Shown: positions 33,920-42,856, counted from the first letter of the stretch. The stretch: 64,000 nt of DNA from Hoeflea sp. (GCA_020637795.1 JACKJT010000003.1:1-64000), one strand, 5' to 3'. A program made the numbers and translations. The notes: generated from the sequence alone by a model not told the origin.

Positions 33920-34259
33920 TCCTTGCCGCTGCGGCGCTTTGTGGTGGCCTTGGTGCGGGCGGAGCAGGCCGCCGGTCGCAAGGCCGGACGCGCCGTCCGG
34001 ATGCTCGCCGGTTTAGCCCAAAACAGATGCCTTCACAAGCCGTTGCCGGCGCGCGCCCACAGCTGCCCGCATGCTGCAATCGGGATCTCCTGCCGGCGCG
34101 GCCGTGCGTGAGCATATGGGCTGCCCGCCGCCGCAATGCGTCCACATTCGCTCGCCATTACATCCGGTGACGGGACACTTGAAATGAGGCATGTAGGTTT
34201 TCGTGCAAATGTCCAGGTTCGAACGAGACATGCTTCAGCCACCAGATCGGAGACTTTCC
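33920..34259. other. Gap between tRNA and SIMPL gene
   Basis: No convincing gene is present. It should hold the tRNA promoter (minus strand) and that of the SIMPL gene. Confidence 0.35.
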
Positions 34260-35015
34260 ATGACCTCATCGCTTACCGCCCGCAGCCGCATGCTCGCCGC
34301 CGGCGCGCTCTCGGCGCTCATGCTTTCCGCGTCCGCCCCGGCCTTTGCCGACGAGGCCAAGACGCCCGAGCCCGGGGTGATTTCGGTCTCCGGCGAAGGC
34401 GTGGCGGCAGTGGCGCCCGACATGGCGGTGATCTCGCTCACCGTGCTGCGCGAGGCCGAAACGGCGCGCGAGGCGCTTGACGCCAACAACGCGGCGATGA
34501 GCGATGTTCTCGCCGCGATGAAGGCCGAAGGCATTGCCGAGCGCGACCTGCAGACCGGCGCCTTCTCGGTGCAGCCGCGCTGGGTCTACCCCGACAACAA
34601 GGACGGCGAGACCCGCGAGCCGCGGATCGTCGGCTACACCGTCAACAACACGCTGACCGTGCGCATCCGCGATCTTGCCCGGCTCGGCGCCATTCTCGAC
34701 AGCTCCGTCAGCTTGGGCGTCAACCAGGGCGGCAACATCGTCTTCACCAATGACGACCAGGACAAGATCCGCGAGGCGGCCCGTCTCGACGCCGTCACCA
34801 AGGCGAAGGTAAAGGCCGAAGCCATGACCGCCGCACTCGGCGTCTCGCTCGGCCGCATCACCCAGATTTCGGAAAATTCCTATGCCGCCCCGCCAATGCC
34901 GATGGCCCGCGCCGAAATGGTCATGATGGCCAAGGGCGCCGATTCGGTTCCCGTCGCCTCCGGCGAGAACGAGTACCGGGTCACCGTCAGCGTCACCTGG
35001 GAAATCGCCCAGTAG
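34260..35015 (+). CDS. SIMPL-domain (DUF541) periplasmic protein
   Basis: The 251-residue protein has a signal peptide (RMLAAGALSALMLSASAPAFA-DE) and then a full SIMPL/DUF541 domain: GVISVSGEGVAAVAPDMAVISLTV, DLQTGAFSVQPRWVYP, GYTVNNTLTVRIRDLARLGAILD, DAVTKAKVKAEAMTAALGVSLGRI, ending in VTVSVTWEI. Members are envelope proteins of unclear, often stress-related, function. The start was chosen for the signal peptide. Confidence 0.88.
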   Translation: MTSSLTARSRMLAAGALSALMLSASAPAFADEAKTPEPGVISVSGEGVAAVAPDMAVISLTVLREAETAREALDANNAAMSDVLAAMKAEGIAERDLQTGAFSVQPRWVYPDNKDGETREPRIVGYTVNNTLTVRIRDLARLGAILDSSVSLGVNQGGNIVFTNDDQDKIREAARLDAVTKAKVKAEAMTAALGVSLGRITQISENSYAAPPMPMARAEMVMMAKGADSVPVASGENEYRVTVSVTWEIAQ

Positions 35016-35079
35016 ACCGGCCGCAACTCTCTACCCTGAAAACGCCGTCGGTGGACAAGACCGTTTTGAGACCAATGCG

Positions 35080-35111
35080 AAAACCCCAGGATGGCGACAT
35101 CCCGGGGTTTT
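35080..35111. terminator. Bidirectional terminator between convergent genes
   Basis: AAAACCCC and GGGGTTTT flank an inner GGATG/CATCC hairpin. The A-run on the left and T-run on the right allow termination of both the SIMPL gene (+) and the 35144-35554 gene (-). Confidence 0.8.
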
Positions 35112-35143
35112 GTCTTGAAGCCCTGTGGCAGGGGAAGCCGGAC

Positions 35144-35554
35144 CTAGCGGCGGAAGCCGATCACCGGGCAGTGACGCTCGTTGGCGAAGATCACCCGCAC
35201 CGGGCGGTGATGGCGGAAGCCCTCGACAACGACCCGGCGTTCGCCGGCGCGAACCACATCGGCGCGGCGGACGCCCATGTCGCGGGCCTTGTCGACGGCG
35301 ACATCGGGCCGGCAGACATCGCGGTAACCGCCAAAGCCGTCCCGGCCGCCGCGGCCGTCATGGTCGCGTCCACCGCGGCGGCCGTAATCTCCTCCACCGC
35401 GGCGATCATGATCGCGGATGACAATGCCGCCAGCGGGGCCGCCGATGGAAAATTCGAAACCGATGCCGCCGGCAGTGGCGGCAGGGGCGGAGGCGGCGAT
35501 GCCGGCGGTGGCGACGACGAGAGCGGCAAGCGTGGAACGAATGAAGCGGTTCAT
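35144..35554 (-). CDS. Secreted Gly/Arg/His-rich protein, copy 1
   Basis: The 136-residue protein has a signal peptide (FIRSTLAALVVATAGIAASAPAATA), a conserved GGIGFEFSIGGP segment, a low-complexity Gly/Arg/Asp/His-rich linker (about 48-75) and a conserved C-terminal domain (DVCRPDVAVDKARDMGVRRADVVRAG, ending VIFANERHCPVIGFRR). The C-terminal half is nearly identical to the neighbour at 35842-36213. The two conserved Cys may form a disulphide. It resembles small rhizobial envelope proteins of unknown role. Confidence 0.75.
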   Translation of the reverse strand: MNRFIRSTLAALVVATAGIAASAPAATAGGIGFEFSIGGPAGGIVIRDHDRRGGGDYGRRGGRDHDGRGGRDGFGGYRDVCRPDVAVDKARDMGVRRADVVRAGERRVVVEGFRHHRPVRVIFANERHCPVIGFRR

Positions 35555-35784
35555 GACGGTATCTCCTGGGATGGCGACCTGTCGCCTGGGGCTGGTTGTG
35601 TCTGTCTCGACCGGCTGCTCCGCTCGATTGATCCGACACTAGTCCCGTCCACCTGAACCAAACCGGAACCACCCGTTCATGCGCGGTTCACGCTGACCCC
35701 GCAGCCGCCGGTTCCGGGCCGGCTGCCAGGCCGCGGCGGCGGCGCCGGCATTAAGATGGGGAACGGCGCAACCTGCGGACATGG

Positions 35785-35818
35785 AAAACCCCGGGAGGCG
35801 GGCGCCCACCGGGGTTTT
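35785..35818. terminator. Terminator after copy 2
   Basis: AAAACCCCGG and a matching CCGGGGTTTT-like arm (GGGGTTTT at 35811-35818) surround a short GC-rich loop. It lies 24 bp past the stop of the minus-strand gene at 35842, with the A-run in the correct place to give a U-tract in that transcript. It is very like the terminator at 35080. Confidence 0.78.
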
Positions 35819-35841
35819 GCGTGTCGGGCTTTCCGTCCGGT

Positions 35842-36213
35842 TTAGCGGCGGAAGCCGATCACTGGGCAGTGGCGCTCGTTGGCGAAGATCACCCGGACCG
35901 GGCGGTGATGGCGGAAGCCCTCGACGACGACGCGGCGGTGACCGGCGCGGACCACATCGGCGCGGCGGACGCCCATGTGGCGTGCCTTTTGCACGGCGCG
36001 GTGCGGGCGGCAGACATCGCGGCCGCCGCGATGGCCTTCGAACCGGTCCCAGCCGCCGTGGCGGCGGTGATCGCGGACGACGATGCCGCCGCCGGGACCA
36101 CCGATCGAGAATTCGAAGCCGATGCCGCCCGCATTGGCGGCGGGAGCGGAAGCGGCGAAGCCGGCAGCGGCGACGGCGATGGCGGCGATTGCGTTGCGGA
36201 TAATCTTGTTCAT
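35842..36213 (-). CDS. Secreted Gly/Arg/His-rich protein, copy 2
   Basis: The 123-residue protein is a paralogue of the 35144-35554 protein. It has a signal peptide (IIRNAIAAIAVAAAGFAASAPAANA), GGIGFEFSIGGPGGGIVVRDH, a shorter linker and a C-terminal domain that ends in the same RHCPVIGFRR. The last 36 or so residues are almost unchanged while linkers and signal peptides differ, so selection or gene conversion maintains the C-terminal domain. The gene pair plus terminators form a tandem duplication. Confidence 0.75.
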   Translation of the reverse strand: MNKIIRNAIAAIAVAAAGFAASAPAANAGGIGFEFSIGGPGGGIVVRDHRRHGGWDRFEGHRGGRDVCRPHRAVQKARHMGVRRADVVRAGHRRVVVEGFRHHRPVRVIFANERHCPVIGFRR

Positions 36214-36449
36214 GACTGTTCTCCTGGTATCTGGTGGCGGCTTGGCGCCGTGAGTGGGTGTCCCTGGTTTCGATCCTGTCTCGACCGGATGTCCCGTTCG
36301 ATTGACCCCACACTAGATCCGCCCGCCTGAACCGAACCGGAACCGGCCATTCATCCTGCATTCATGAAAATTTGGACGCGCCGGCCCCCGCCAGCACCAC
36401 AGCCGAAACGCGCTGCAGCGGCGCGATTGTGTCTGCCTGATCTTTAGGT

Positions 36450-37466
36450 TTACTGACCGGCCGGCACCAGAAGCAGGATATCCAGATCGCGCTCGGGATA
36501 GAAATCGGTCTTTTTCATCTCGAATGTCGTCGGCCCGGTTTTGGTGACGCCTTCGCCGCAAAAGCTGACGATATTTCTGGTATCGCCCTTGTCGACAGTC
36601 AGCGAGAACGAGCCTATCGGGCCGGCCCAATTGTTGCCGGTCGTCAGGATGTAGGAAATCCAGTTCTCGACATAGAGCGGAGTGCCGGTAGCCATCGTCG
36701 CCTTGCGGCTCTTTTGCGCGATCCGCACCATGGAGTCGTCGAGGCAATATCGCTTTTCATACTCGTTAAAGCGCTCGCCGCTCGGCTGGCCATTCTCGTC
36801 GAGATAGGTCACATCGACGGTGCCGCCGACACTGGTGGCGTAGCTGTGCCTGACGATCACATCGCTGTTTGCCGGGTAGATGGTTTTCCACCAGTAGACC
36901 GATTTCAGCGTCCATTGCGGGACGATGTGATCCTTCATTCCGCTGCCATCGTCCCACTGCTCGACGCGGATCAGGCCAAGCCCCTTGAAACGCTCAAGCG
37001 CTTTCGGGCTGAGCCTGGACAGCGCCGCGCCGGTCGCCTCCGCTACCGGCATCAGCGGAATATCTTCCGCTTTCAGTTCCCCTGTCAGATCGACATTGCT
37101 GACGGTTGCCTGTTGCTGCAGCTGGGGCTTGATCGGCTGGCCGTCCTGGCTCACCTCGAAGCCGAGAAAATTGTCACCCGCATCGGGATCAAGGGCGATG
37201 GGCTCGTCAAATCCGCTTTCAATGTCGGGCAGCGGAAAGGCCACCAGCGCCTCGACGTCCTTGTCGGTATTGTTGTGAAACCGGTATTCCACCCGCACCT
37301 GCCGGGGCGAAATATAGAGCTTTTCATCCGCCATGGTGATCGCGTCGGTCTGCACGAAGACCAGACCGCCGGTTTTCAATTCGGCCATGGAATCGTTGGC
37401 CGTTGCCGCGGCCGGCGCCGAAAGCAGCATCGCGATCGCAAGGGCAGCGCGCTTGATCGGCATCAT
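36450..37466 (-). CDS. DUF4424 family periplasmic protein
   Basis: The 338-residue protein has a signal peptide (RAALAIAMLLSAPAAATA-ND) and the DUF4424 pattern: DSMAELKTGGLVFVQTDAITMADEKLYISPRQVRVEYRFHNNTDKDVEALVAFPLPDI (core RVEYRFHNNTDKD), VPQWTLKSVYWW, and a final DLDILLLVPAGQ. Family members are secreted beta-rich proteins of unknown function. The start at 37466 follows GGAGGA at the right distance; an upstream frame has no ribosome site. Confidence 0.85.
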   Translation of the reverse strand: MMPIKRAALAIAMLLSAPAAATANDSMAELKTGGLVFVQTDAITMADEKLYISPRQVRVEYRFHNNTDKDVEALVAFPLPDIESGFDEPIALDPDAGDNFLGFEVSQDGQPIKPQLQQQATVSNVDLTGELKAEDIPLMPVAEATGAALSRLSPKALERFKGLGLIRVEQWDDGSGMKDHIVPQWTLKSVYWWKTIYPANSDVIVRHSYATSVGGTVDVTYLDENGQPSGERFNEYEKRYCLDDSMVRIAQKSRKATMATGTPLYVENWISYILTTGNNWAGPIGSFSLTVDKGDTRNIVSFCGEGVTKTGPTTFEMKKTDFYPERDLDILLLVPAGQ

Positions 37467-37566
37467 GAAAAATCCTCCGGATTGGGCTGCCAAGAGGTAA
37501 TCAGCCGCAACTCGATTCCGCAACAGAATTCGTGGCGCCAGCTTGTCGAGCGAGTGCAATCTCGCC

Positions 37567-38169
37567 TCAGAGTTCGCGGCCCCAGACCTGCAGCTCCTTC
37601 ACGCTTTCCGCCGTCTCGCCGATGTCGCGCCAGGAAAACGCCGCCAGCAGGCCGGGATAGGGCTCGTAGCCGAGACTGCGCCAGAAGCCGTGCAGCGGAA
37701 CGTAGTCGGCGGGCCGGGAAGGATGGTCGTCAGGCCTCAGCACCGAGGCGAACACGGCATGCTCGTAGCCCTGCGCCCGCGCGGCTGCCTCGCGCATGGC
37801 AAAGAACTGCCGGCCCGCGCCATGGCCGCGGTAGTCGGGCAGCAGCACCGATTCCGCCATGTAGAAGAAGCCCGCCGGATCAAGCCCGATGCGGGCGAAG
37901 GGCGCCGCGAATTCCTTGGCGTGGTCGGCCAGCGGAGCGGCTGTCGCCGCCCCCACCATGCGGCCGCCGGCATCGCGGGCCGCCACCACCACCGCGCCCG
38001 GCGAGGCGGCGAAATGCTCGAGATAGCGTTTCTCATAGGCGGCGTCGCCGTCATAAAGATAGGGCCAGTCGGCAAACACCGCGATCCTGAGCCGCGCCAG
38101 GTCCTCGAGCGCCTCGCTGATCTCGGCCGCCGCGAGAACCGAGAAACTCAGGCCCGATTTCGACGCCAC
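37567..38169 (-). CDS. GNAT-family N-acetyltransferase
   Basis: The 200-residue protein shows the GNAT fold: LARLRIAVFADWPYLYDGD, the beta-4 strand FFYMAESVLLPDYRG, the acetyl-CoA pyrophosphate loop (Arg-Gly-His-Gly-Ala-Gly, RGHGAGRQFFAMREAAAR), and HGFWRSLGYEPYPGL. The substrate is unknown. It follows the NTF2-like gene by 10 bp, an arrangement common in rhizobia, so the two are probably an operon. Confidence 0.87.
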   Translation of the reverse strand: MASKSGLSFSVLAAAEISEALEDLARLRIAVFADWPYLYDGDAAYEKRYLEHFAASPGAVVVAARDAGGRMVGAATAAPLADHAKEFAAPFARIGLDPAGFFYMAESVLLPDYRGHGAGRQFFAMREAAARAQGYEHAVFASVLRPDDHPSRPADYVPLHGFWRSLGYEPYPGLLAAFSWRDIGETAESVKELQVWGREL

Positions 38170-38179
38170 CGTTCCTGCC

Positions 38180-38593
38180 TCAACCGGCTTTGACCTGAGC
38201 GATCCAGTCGGTCAGGTTGTAGCTCATCGTCACCCGGCTGATCAGACCGTCGTCAATCTCGAAGAAGATGCCGGCGGGCAGCGTGTAGCGCTGGCCATTG
38301 GCTTCGGGCAGGCCCTCGTCGGTGGCGAGATAGGTGCCGCGCACGGTGAACTCGGCGGCCGCATGGGTGCCGGTCTCGTCGACCATGATGACGATGTCGC
38401 CGAGCTGTTCGTCATAGTGCCGGCTCATCTTGGCGTTGAACCAGCGGAATTTCTCCTTGCCGATCTCGCGCCCGCCCTGGTTGATGTCGTGCGCCACATC
38501 ATCGCTCAGGCAGTCGAGCATGCCCTCGGAACTCTTGGCGTTGAACGCCTCGAGATAGCGTCGGATCAGGGCGGTTGTTGTGTCTCGGCTCAT
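38180..38593 (-). CDS. NTF2-like (ketosteroid isomerase-related) protein
   Basis: The 137-residue protein has the SnoaL/NTF2-like layout: LIRRYLEAFNAKSSEGMLDCLSDDVAHDINQGG, then a curved sheet (AAAEFTVRGTYLATDEGLPEANGQRYTLPAGIFFEIDDGLISRVTMSYN). The cone-shaped pocket binds small hydrophobic ligands in relatives. It is probably co-transcribed with the GNAT gene downstream. Confidence 0.85.
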   Translation of the reverse strand: MSRDTTTALIRRYLEAFNAKSSEGMLDCLSDDVAHDINQGGREIGKEKFRWFNAKMSRHYDEQLGDIVIMVDETGTHAAAEFTVRGTYLATDEGLPEANGQRYTLPAGIFFEIDDGLISRVTMSYNLTDWIAQVKAG

Positions 38594-38655
38594 AATGCTC
38601 TCCGGGAATGAATTGGGTTGCCCACTGGTGCCATAGCCGGGGAGCCGGTGGCAAC

Positions 38656-39447
38656 CTACAAATACTCCGCGATCTCCGGATAGAGCTTCTTATAAAAATC
38701 CGGCTTTTCACCGAACCAAGGATGGGCCTTTCCCTTCTTGAGAAACTCATGAAAACTTTTTGCGTGAGTGTCGTTTTCGGTTTTTGACAATTTGAAGTGT
38801 GCGTATGCCAGCGCTAACAAGTGCCAGGGTCCTGTCCGGTTTTTCCCGGCCAACGCGATAGATTTCTCGATCGTTGCAATCGCGTCGCCATATTTGCCCA
38901 TTCCAATTTGGGCATAGCCGAGATTGGCCAACGCATTATAGCGATCCTCGGCTCCGGTCGGAGTATTGTCCAAAATATACTGGAAGATACGGGCCGCCAC
39001 GTCTGACTGACCAGCCTCCAGAAATGTCCGCCCGACCTTGACTGCCGCGCGCGTGTCAAAGAGCTGAAGTAATCGGTCGACCACCTTGAGGCTTTGTGTT
39101 TCATCGGCCGTTCTCGGATTCAAATCAGCTGCCTCCTGCCGCGCCTCGACCCTTTGCAGGCGGCGCATGGCGGCAAGAAACGATTCATCCGAACGGTATT
39201 CGGTCGGAGAATAGAGATACTGGTGCCGCCACCAGATGGTCGCGAAGAACAGCACTCCAATCAGCGTCGGAAACAGGACGACGAACCAGACAAGCGGCAG
39301 CGCGATTTCCGTTGCCTGATACACCTGGACCAAGGTAACCGTCGCTATCGTCTCCACCAGCAGCACAAACATTGCGATCACACTGAGCGGATTCCGGACG
39401 ACGGCAGAGCCGGCGGACAGTGACGTCTGTTCAACTGGTTCAGTCAT
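38656..39447 (-). CDS. TPR-containing membrane protein
   Basis: The 263-residue protein has two transmembrane helices near 20-45 (NPLSVIAMFVLLVETIATVTLVQVY) and 50-75 (LPLVWFVVLFPTLIGVLFFATIWW), then a cytoplasmic TPR-like region (about 120-240: YNALANLGYAQIGMGKYGDAIATIEKSIALAG). It may be a scaffold. The start at 39447 follows the natural methionine before TEPVEQTSL; the open frame continues upstream without support. Confidence 0.72.
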   Translation of the reverse strand: MTEPVEQTSLSAGSAVVRNPLSVIAMFVLLVETIATVTLVQVYQATEIALPLVWFVVLFPTLIGVLFFATIWWRHQYLYSPTEYRSDESFLAAMRRLQRVEARQEAADLNPRTADETQSLKVVDRLLQLFDTRAAVKVGRTFLEAGQSDVAARIFQYILDNTPTGAEDRYNALANLGYAQIGMGKYGDAIATIEKSIALAGKNRTGPWHLLALAYAHFKLSKTENDTHAKSFHEFLKKGKAHPWFGEKPDFYKKLYPEIAEYL

Positions 39448-40418
39448 GGAATGCACCCCAATGCTCCATCCGACCGTTTCATAGAAACACATCAACCCTA
39501 AATTGCCAACGATCACTGTTTTGGACGATTGAACGTCACATGAGGGTATCGACAGTTGGCGTGCCATGCCGGAACGCCCGCATGGCGCGGGGCCACCGGG
39601 AGGATGAGCAGGAAATCCGGAGGGCCGCGCGCAGGCTGTGCCGTACGGAAATGGGTGTGGTGTGCATGCTGCCGCTTTCGCGGAAACATGCGGGGTGGCG
39701 CGGCTTGCGCGCGGGCCCGACTATCGCCGGATGGAGTCCGCATCCGACAGGCGGTCGCTTGCGTTTCTCGCTGCCCGGACACGGGCGGTTCAAAACGGCA
39801 TCCGGCTTCATCCGGCACGGGCTTGGTCTCGCGTTGGCGATCCGGGGGCACCCGGGAACTGACCAAAGCCAGTCGCCCTCCCCGCATCCGCAAGGCAGCC
39901 CGCCACAGGCCCGTTTCCACCCCCACCCCGGCTGCCGGCCGGCGCAGGCCGGCACAGGGGGCAGGGATCTCTCCGGTGGCTGGCTTGGCCGATCCTCCCG
40001 TCGGGGTCGTCCCATAGGGGCACCCGTTCAGACTGATCCTGCTGCCAGCGGAACCCGCCGGTGCACCGCCTCCTCCATCGTCCCGCCGCACGTTACGGCA
40101 GACACCCGGAGGCCTTCCCCCCGCCTGGACCGATACGTTTCCGGTCCATCCGGTGACGGGAGCGAGGGAATGATGGCATGGGGTTTGGGGTGTGTGGACA
40201 AAATGGGCGACGATGGCGCGGCGCGCACCCTCTCCCCCTCGGTGGGGGAGAATGCGAATTTCAGCACCTTAGCGTCAGCTAAGTGCTAGAAATTCCAAGA
40301 GAGGGGGCATGTTTCGGGGACAGAAACACCCCCTCACCTGAAAAATCTACGACTTGGCGCTGACGCGCCAAGACCGTGATTTTTCTTCCTCTCCCACAAG
40401 GGGAGAGGGGAACGTGCC
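39448..40418. other. Long intergenic stretch with a repeat at its right end
   Basis: About 970 bp without a convincing gene. Several long open frames exist on both strands at once, which is a GC-bias effect, and all are Arg/Pro/Gly-rich without ribosome sites. The last 180 bp are the palindromic repeat described separately. Confidence 0.45.
40231..40412. repeat. Palindromic intergenic repeat (RIME-like)
   Basis: A mosaic of hairpins: CTCCCCC-TCGG-TGGGGGAG-type stem at the left, the AGCAC..TTAGC/GCTAAGTGCT stem, a perfect CTTGGCGC-TGAC-GCGCCAAG stem and a CCTCTCCC...GGGGAGAGG end. The overall layout (CCCTCACCTGAAAAATC and TCTCCCACAAGGGGAGAGG) resembles rhizobial intergenic mosaic elements that occur in many copies per genome. 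It ends 7 bp before the stop of the DUF930 gene. Confidence 0.65.
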
Positions 40419-41660
40419 TCAAAACTCCGGAAAGCCCCTTTGCCTCCACTGGCTGCGCGGGATCGGCGCGCCAACCTTGAAGGTGAAGGCGGTGACGCGG
40501 AGCGCGTCTCTATCGACGGTGCAGCGGAAGCTCAGATTGTACCAGGCGCCGGCGGCACGGAAGGCGGCGTTTGGGACCGCGAGCACATTGCCGCCGGGCA
40601 GCCGGTAGGCGGGCAGCAGTTCAACGCGGTAGGATTCCGGCGCGCGCCGCAGCTGCTCGCGCAACTCGGTCGTGCAGAGCTGGCTGCCGCGAACGTCGCG
40701 CGGCAGCGCCCCCATGGCCGTGGTCGCAACCGCATGGCCGGTGTTGACGCTGGAAGACAGCGCCCGCACCCCGGGCAGGCCGTTGTCGCCGGCAGGCGCG
40801 CTCTCCGCCGGGGCCACGGCTTCGGCTTCCGGGGCACGGGATGGTTTGGCCCTGGCCGGATCGGGCTTCGGCGGCGATGGCGCCGGATCGGCGGGCTTCT
40901 CCGGCAACGCCGCGGTTTCGGTCTGTTCGGCCGCTTCCGGCAGATCGCCGGGCTGGTCGCCGGCCTGCTCCGCGTCGGGCACGGCGATCTCAGCCGGCAG
41001 CGCCGGCCGCTCCACGGGAGCTTCGGCAAGGGTTTCAGCCGGGGTTTCGGTCGGGGTTTCGGCCGGATCTGCAACGGTGGTTTCACCCTCCGGCGGAACA
41101 TCCGCGGCGGTCTCGGTCTCGGGCGGGGCCTCGGCGGCAGTCTTCAGCTCGGGTTCGGGCTCGGGCGCCGGCTCAGGCTCAGGCTGTGCGACGTCCTCCG
41201 GCTTGGCTTCGGCCTCTGACCCGGTCGCGGACTGAGGTTCCTCAGGCGGCGTCTCCGCCGGCTCGACGGCCGGCGCCTGCGCAGCCCCGCCATCGAGCGC
41301 GATCTCCGGGCCCCTGTCCTCCTCGCCGAACTCAAACACCGGGCGGAGCACCGGGATCGGCACGCTCTCGCCCTCAGGCAGGCTGGGCGGTGGCGGCGAT
41401 TCGGCCGCCGGCTCCGGTTCGGGTTCAGGCGGCGCTTCAGCCTGCGGAGCGGGCTCGGGTTCAGGCTCCGGCTCTGGTTCCGGTTCCGGCTCTGGCGGCG
41501 GCACGATGGTCACCGCCACCACCTCTTCCGGCGGCTCTGGCTCCGCCATCGGCCTGGGAAGGTCGAACAGCAGCACCGCGACGATCAGCCCGTGCAGAAA
41601 CAGCGAGAGAAGCAATCCCCCGCCCAAGCCGTTCCACCTGATCTCGCGCCAACGCATCAT
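40419..41660 (-). CDS. TonB-like Pro/Glu-rich membrane protein with C-terminal DUF930 domain
   Basis: The 413-residue protein has an N-terminal inner-membrane anchor (about 13-33, GLLLSLFLHGLIVAVLLFDL), a very long Glu-Pro and Ala-Pro-rich spacer (about 38-300, including (EP)n runs) like that of TonB, and a globular C terminus (about 315-413: QLCTTELREQLRRAPESYRVELLPAYRLPGG, FRAAGAWYNLSFRCTVD, TAFTFKVGAPIPRSQW) that matches DUF930 rather than the TonB fold. It probably spans the periplasm. No ExbB/ExbD genes are adjacent. Confidence 0.82.
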   Translation of the reverse strand: MMRWREIRWNGLGGGLLLSLFLHGLIVAVLLFDLPRPMAEPEPPEEVVAVTIVPPPEPEPEPEPEPEPEPAPQAEAPPEPEPEPAAESPPPPSLPEGESVPIPVLRPVFEFGEEDRGPEIALDGGAAQAPAVEPAETPPEEPQSATGSEAEAKPEDVAQPEPEPAPEPEPELKTAAEAPPETETAADVPPEGETTVADPAETPTETPAETLAEAPVERPALPAEIAVPDAEQAGDQPGDLPEAAEQTETAALPEKPADPAPSPPKPDPARAKPSRAPEAEAVAPAESAPAGDNGLPGVRALSSSVNTGHAVATTAMGALPRDVRGSQLCTTELREQLRRAPESYRVELLPAYRLPGGNVLAVPNAAFRAAGAWYNLSFRCTVDRDALRVTAFTFKVGAPIPRSQWRQRGFPEF

Positions 41661-41825
41661 GCTGCGAGCAATAGCAGAAAATCAGGCGAAACAAGGGAGT
41701 GAAGCGGCGATGACAGGATTTTCTCTGCCCAGACGATGCTGCGACGAACCGCGGCATCCGGCCTCCCTTGCCCGGCGCCGCACTTGCTGCCAGAACTGAG
41801 CTGCGGCAACACGGGAGAGACCCAC

Positions 41826-42440
41826 ATGAGCGGATACACGCTGTACTGGAAACCGGGATCGGGTTCGATGGTGGTCGAGGCGGCGCTGCGGCTGGTCGGC
41901 GTGTCCTTCGATGGTGTCAGGATCAACGACACGTCCGATCCCGCCTTCCTGGCGCTCAACCCGGCCGGCAAGGTGCCGGTGCTCAAGATGGCCTGCGGCC
42001 CGGTGATCGCCGAGAGCGCCGCCATCCTGCTTTCGCTCGACGACATGTTCCCCGAGGCGCGGCTGTTGCCGCCGCGCGGCAGGTCCGGTCACGTCAAGGC
42101 GGTGCAGTGGCTGATCTTCATGGCCACCAACATCTACCCCGCCTGCCTGCGCTACTATTACCCCGAGCGCCACACCGCCGACCCGGCGCCCGAGGCCGCC
42201 GAGGCGGTCCGGCAACAGGCCGCGCGCGACATGGAGCGCGATTTCGCGCAGCTCGCAGCAGTGGTTCAAGGCCCGTTCCTGACCGGCCAGACCATGACCA
42301 TCACCGATGTCTACGCGGCGATGCTGGCCGACTGGTACGATCCGGCAAAGCAACTGCCGGAGCTCGCCGCACTGGTGAGCCGTGTGCTCGAAAACCCGGC
42401 GGCCGCCGAGGCCTGGCGCAATCACGGGTTTGGCAAATAG
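41826..42440 (+). CDS. Glutathione S-transferase family protein
   Basis: The 204-residue protein has a thioredoxin-like N-terminal domain (YTLYWKPGSGSMVVEAALRLVGVSFDGVRI, cis-Pro in GKVPVLKM, and the glutathione-binding ESAAILLSL) and a helical C-terminal domain (GPFLTGQTMTITDVYAAMLADWY). The catalytic Ser/Gly around residue 11-13 suggests a theta/zeta-like class. ATG 41826 follows GGGAGAG. Confidence 0.87.
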   Translation: MSGYTLYWKPGSGSMVVEAALRLVGVSFDGVRINDTSDPAFLALNPAGKVPVLKMACGPVIAESAAILLSLDDMFPEARLLPPRGRSGHVKAVQWLIFMATNIYPACLRYYYPERHTADPAPEAAEAVRQQAARDMERDFAQLAAVVQGPFLTGQTMTITDVYAAMLADWYDPAKQLPELAALVSRVLENPAAAEAWRNHGFGK

Positions 42441-42473
42441 TGCGGCCAGCGGCGGGAAGCGGCAGCCTCTGCC

Positions 42474-42800
42474 CTACTCCACGGCAGCGAGCCCGGCTCC
42501 GAAAGCAGCCATGGCGGCAATCACCGGTTCGATCCGCCGGCCGGCCACGGTCAGCTCATACTCGGTCTTCGGCGGCACGGTCGGGTAGATCGTCTTGGCG
42601 ACAAGCCCGGCGTCTTCAAGCATCGCCAACCGCGCCGCCAGCATGCGCGGGCTGATGCCCGAAAGCGATCGCTGCAGCTCGTTATAACGCTTCTTGCCCG
42701 ACAGCAGATCGCGCACGATCAGCGTGGTCCATTTCCCCGACAGCACCCCGGAGGCCTTCGCGACCGGGCATTCCTCATCACAAACATCAAATGTTTTCAT
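42474..42800 (-). CDS. HxlR-family transcriptional regulator
   Basis: The 108-residue protein is a complete HxlR winged helix: CPVAKASGVLSGKWTTLIVRDLLSGKKRYNELQRSLSGISPRMLAARLAMLEDAGLV. Cys7 and Cys11 at the N terminus are in the position where relatives sense thiol-reactive compounds or oxidants. It is divergent from the membrane protein at 42900, with a perfect inverted repeat between. Confidence 0.92.
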   Translation of the reverse strand: MKTFDVCDEECPVAKASGVLSGKWTTLIVRDLLSGKKRYNELQRSLSGISPRMLAARLAMLEDAGLVAKTIYPTVPPKTEYELTVAGRRIEPVIAAMAAFGAGLAAVE

Positions 42801-42829
42801 TGGCTTGTCCGAAATCTCATACTATACTT

Positions 42830-42856
42830 TTTGTAACTACTTCCTTTTGTATAGTA
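42830..42856. promoter_or_regulatory. Likely HxlR operator
   Basis: TACTATAC (42830-42837) and GTATAGTA (42849-42856) are perfect 8-bp inverted arms with an 11-nt spacer in the 99-bp region between the divergent HxlR gene and the membrane protein gene. HxlR-family proteins bind such TACTAT/ATAGTA dyads, so autoregulation and control of the 42900 gene is likely. Confidence 0.72.

Noticed and set aside
39420..40289. Long plus- and minus-strand frames in the gap
   Set aside because: Frames are open on both strands at once, Arg/Gly/Pro-rich, without ribosome sites. This is expected from base composition.
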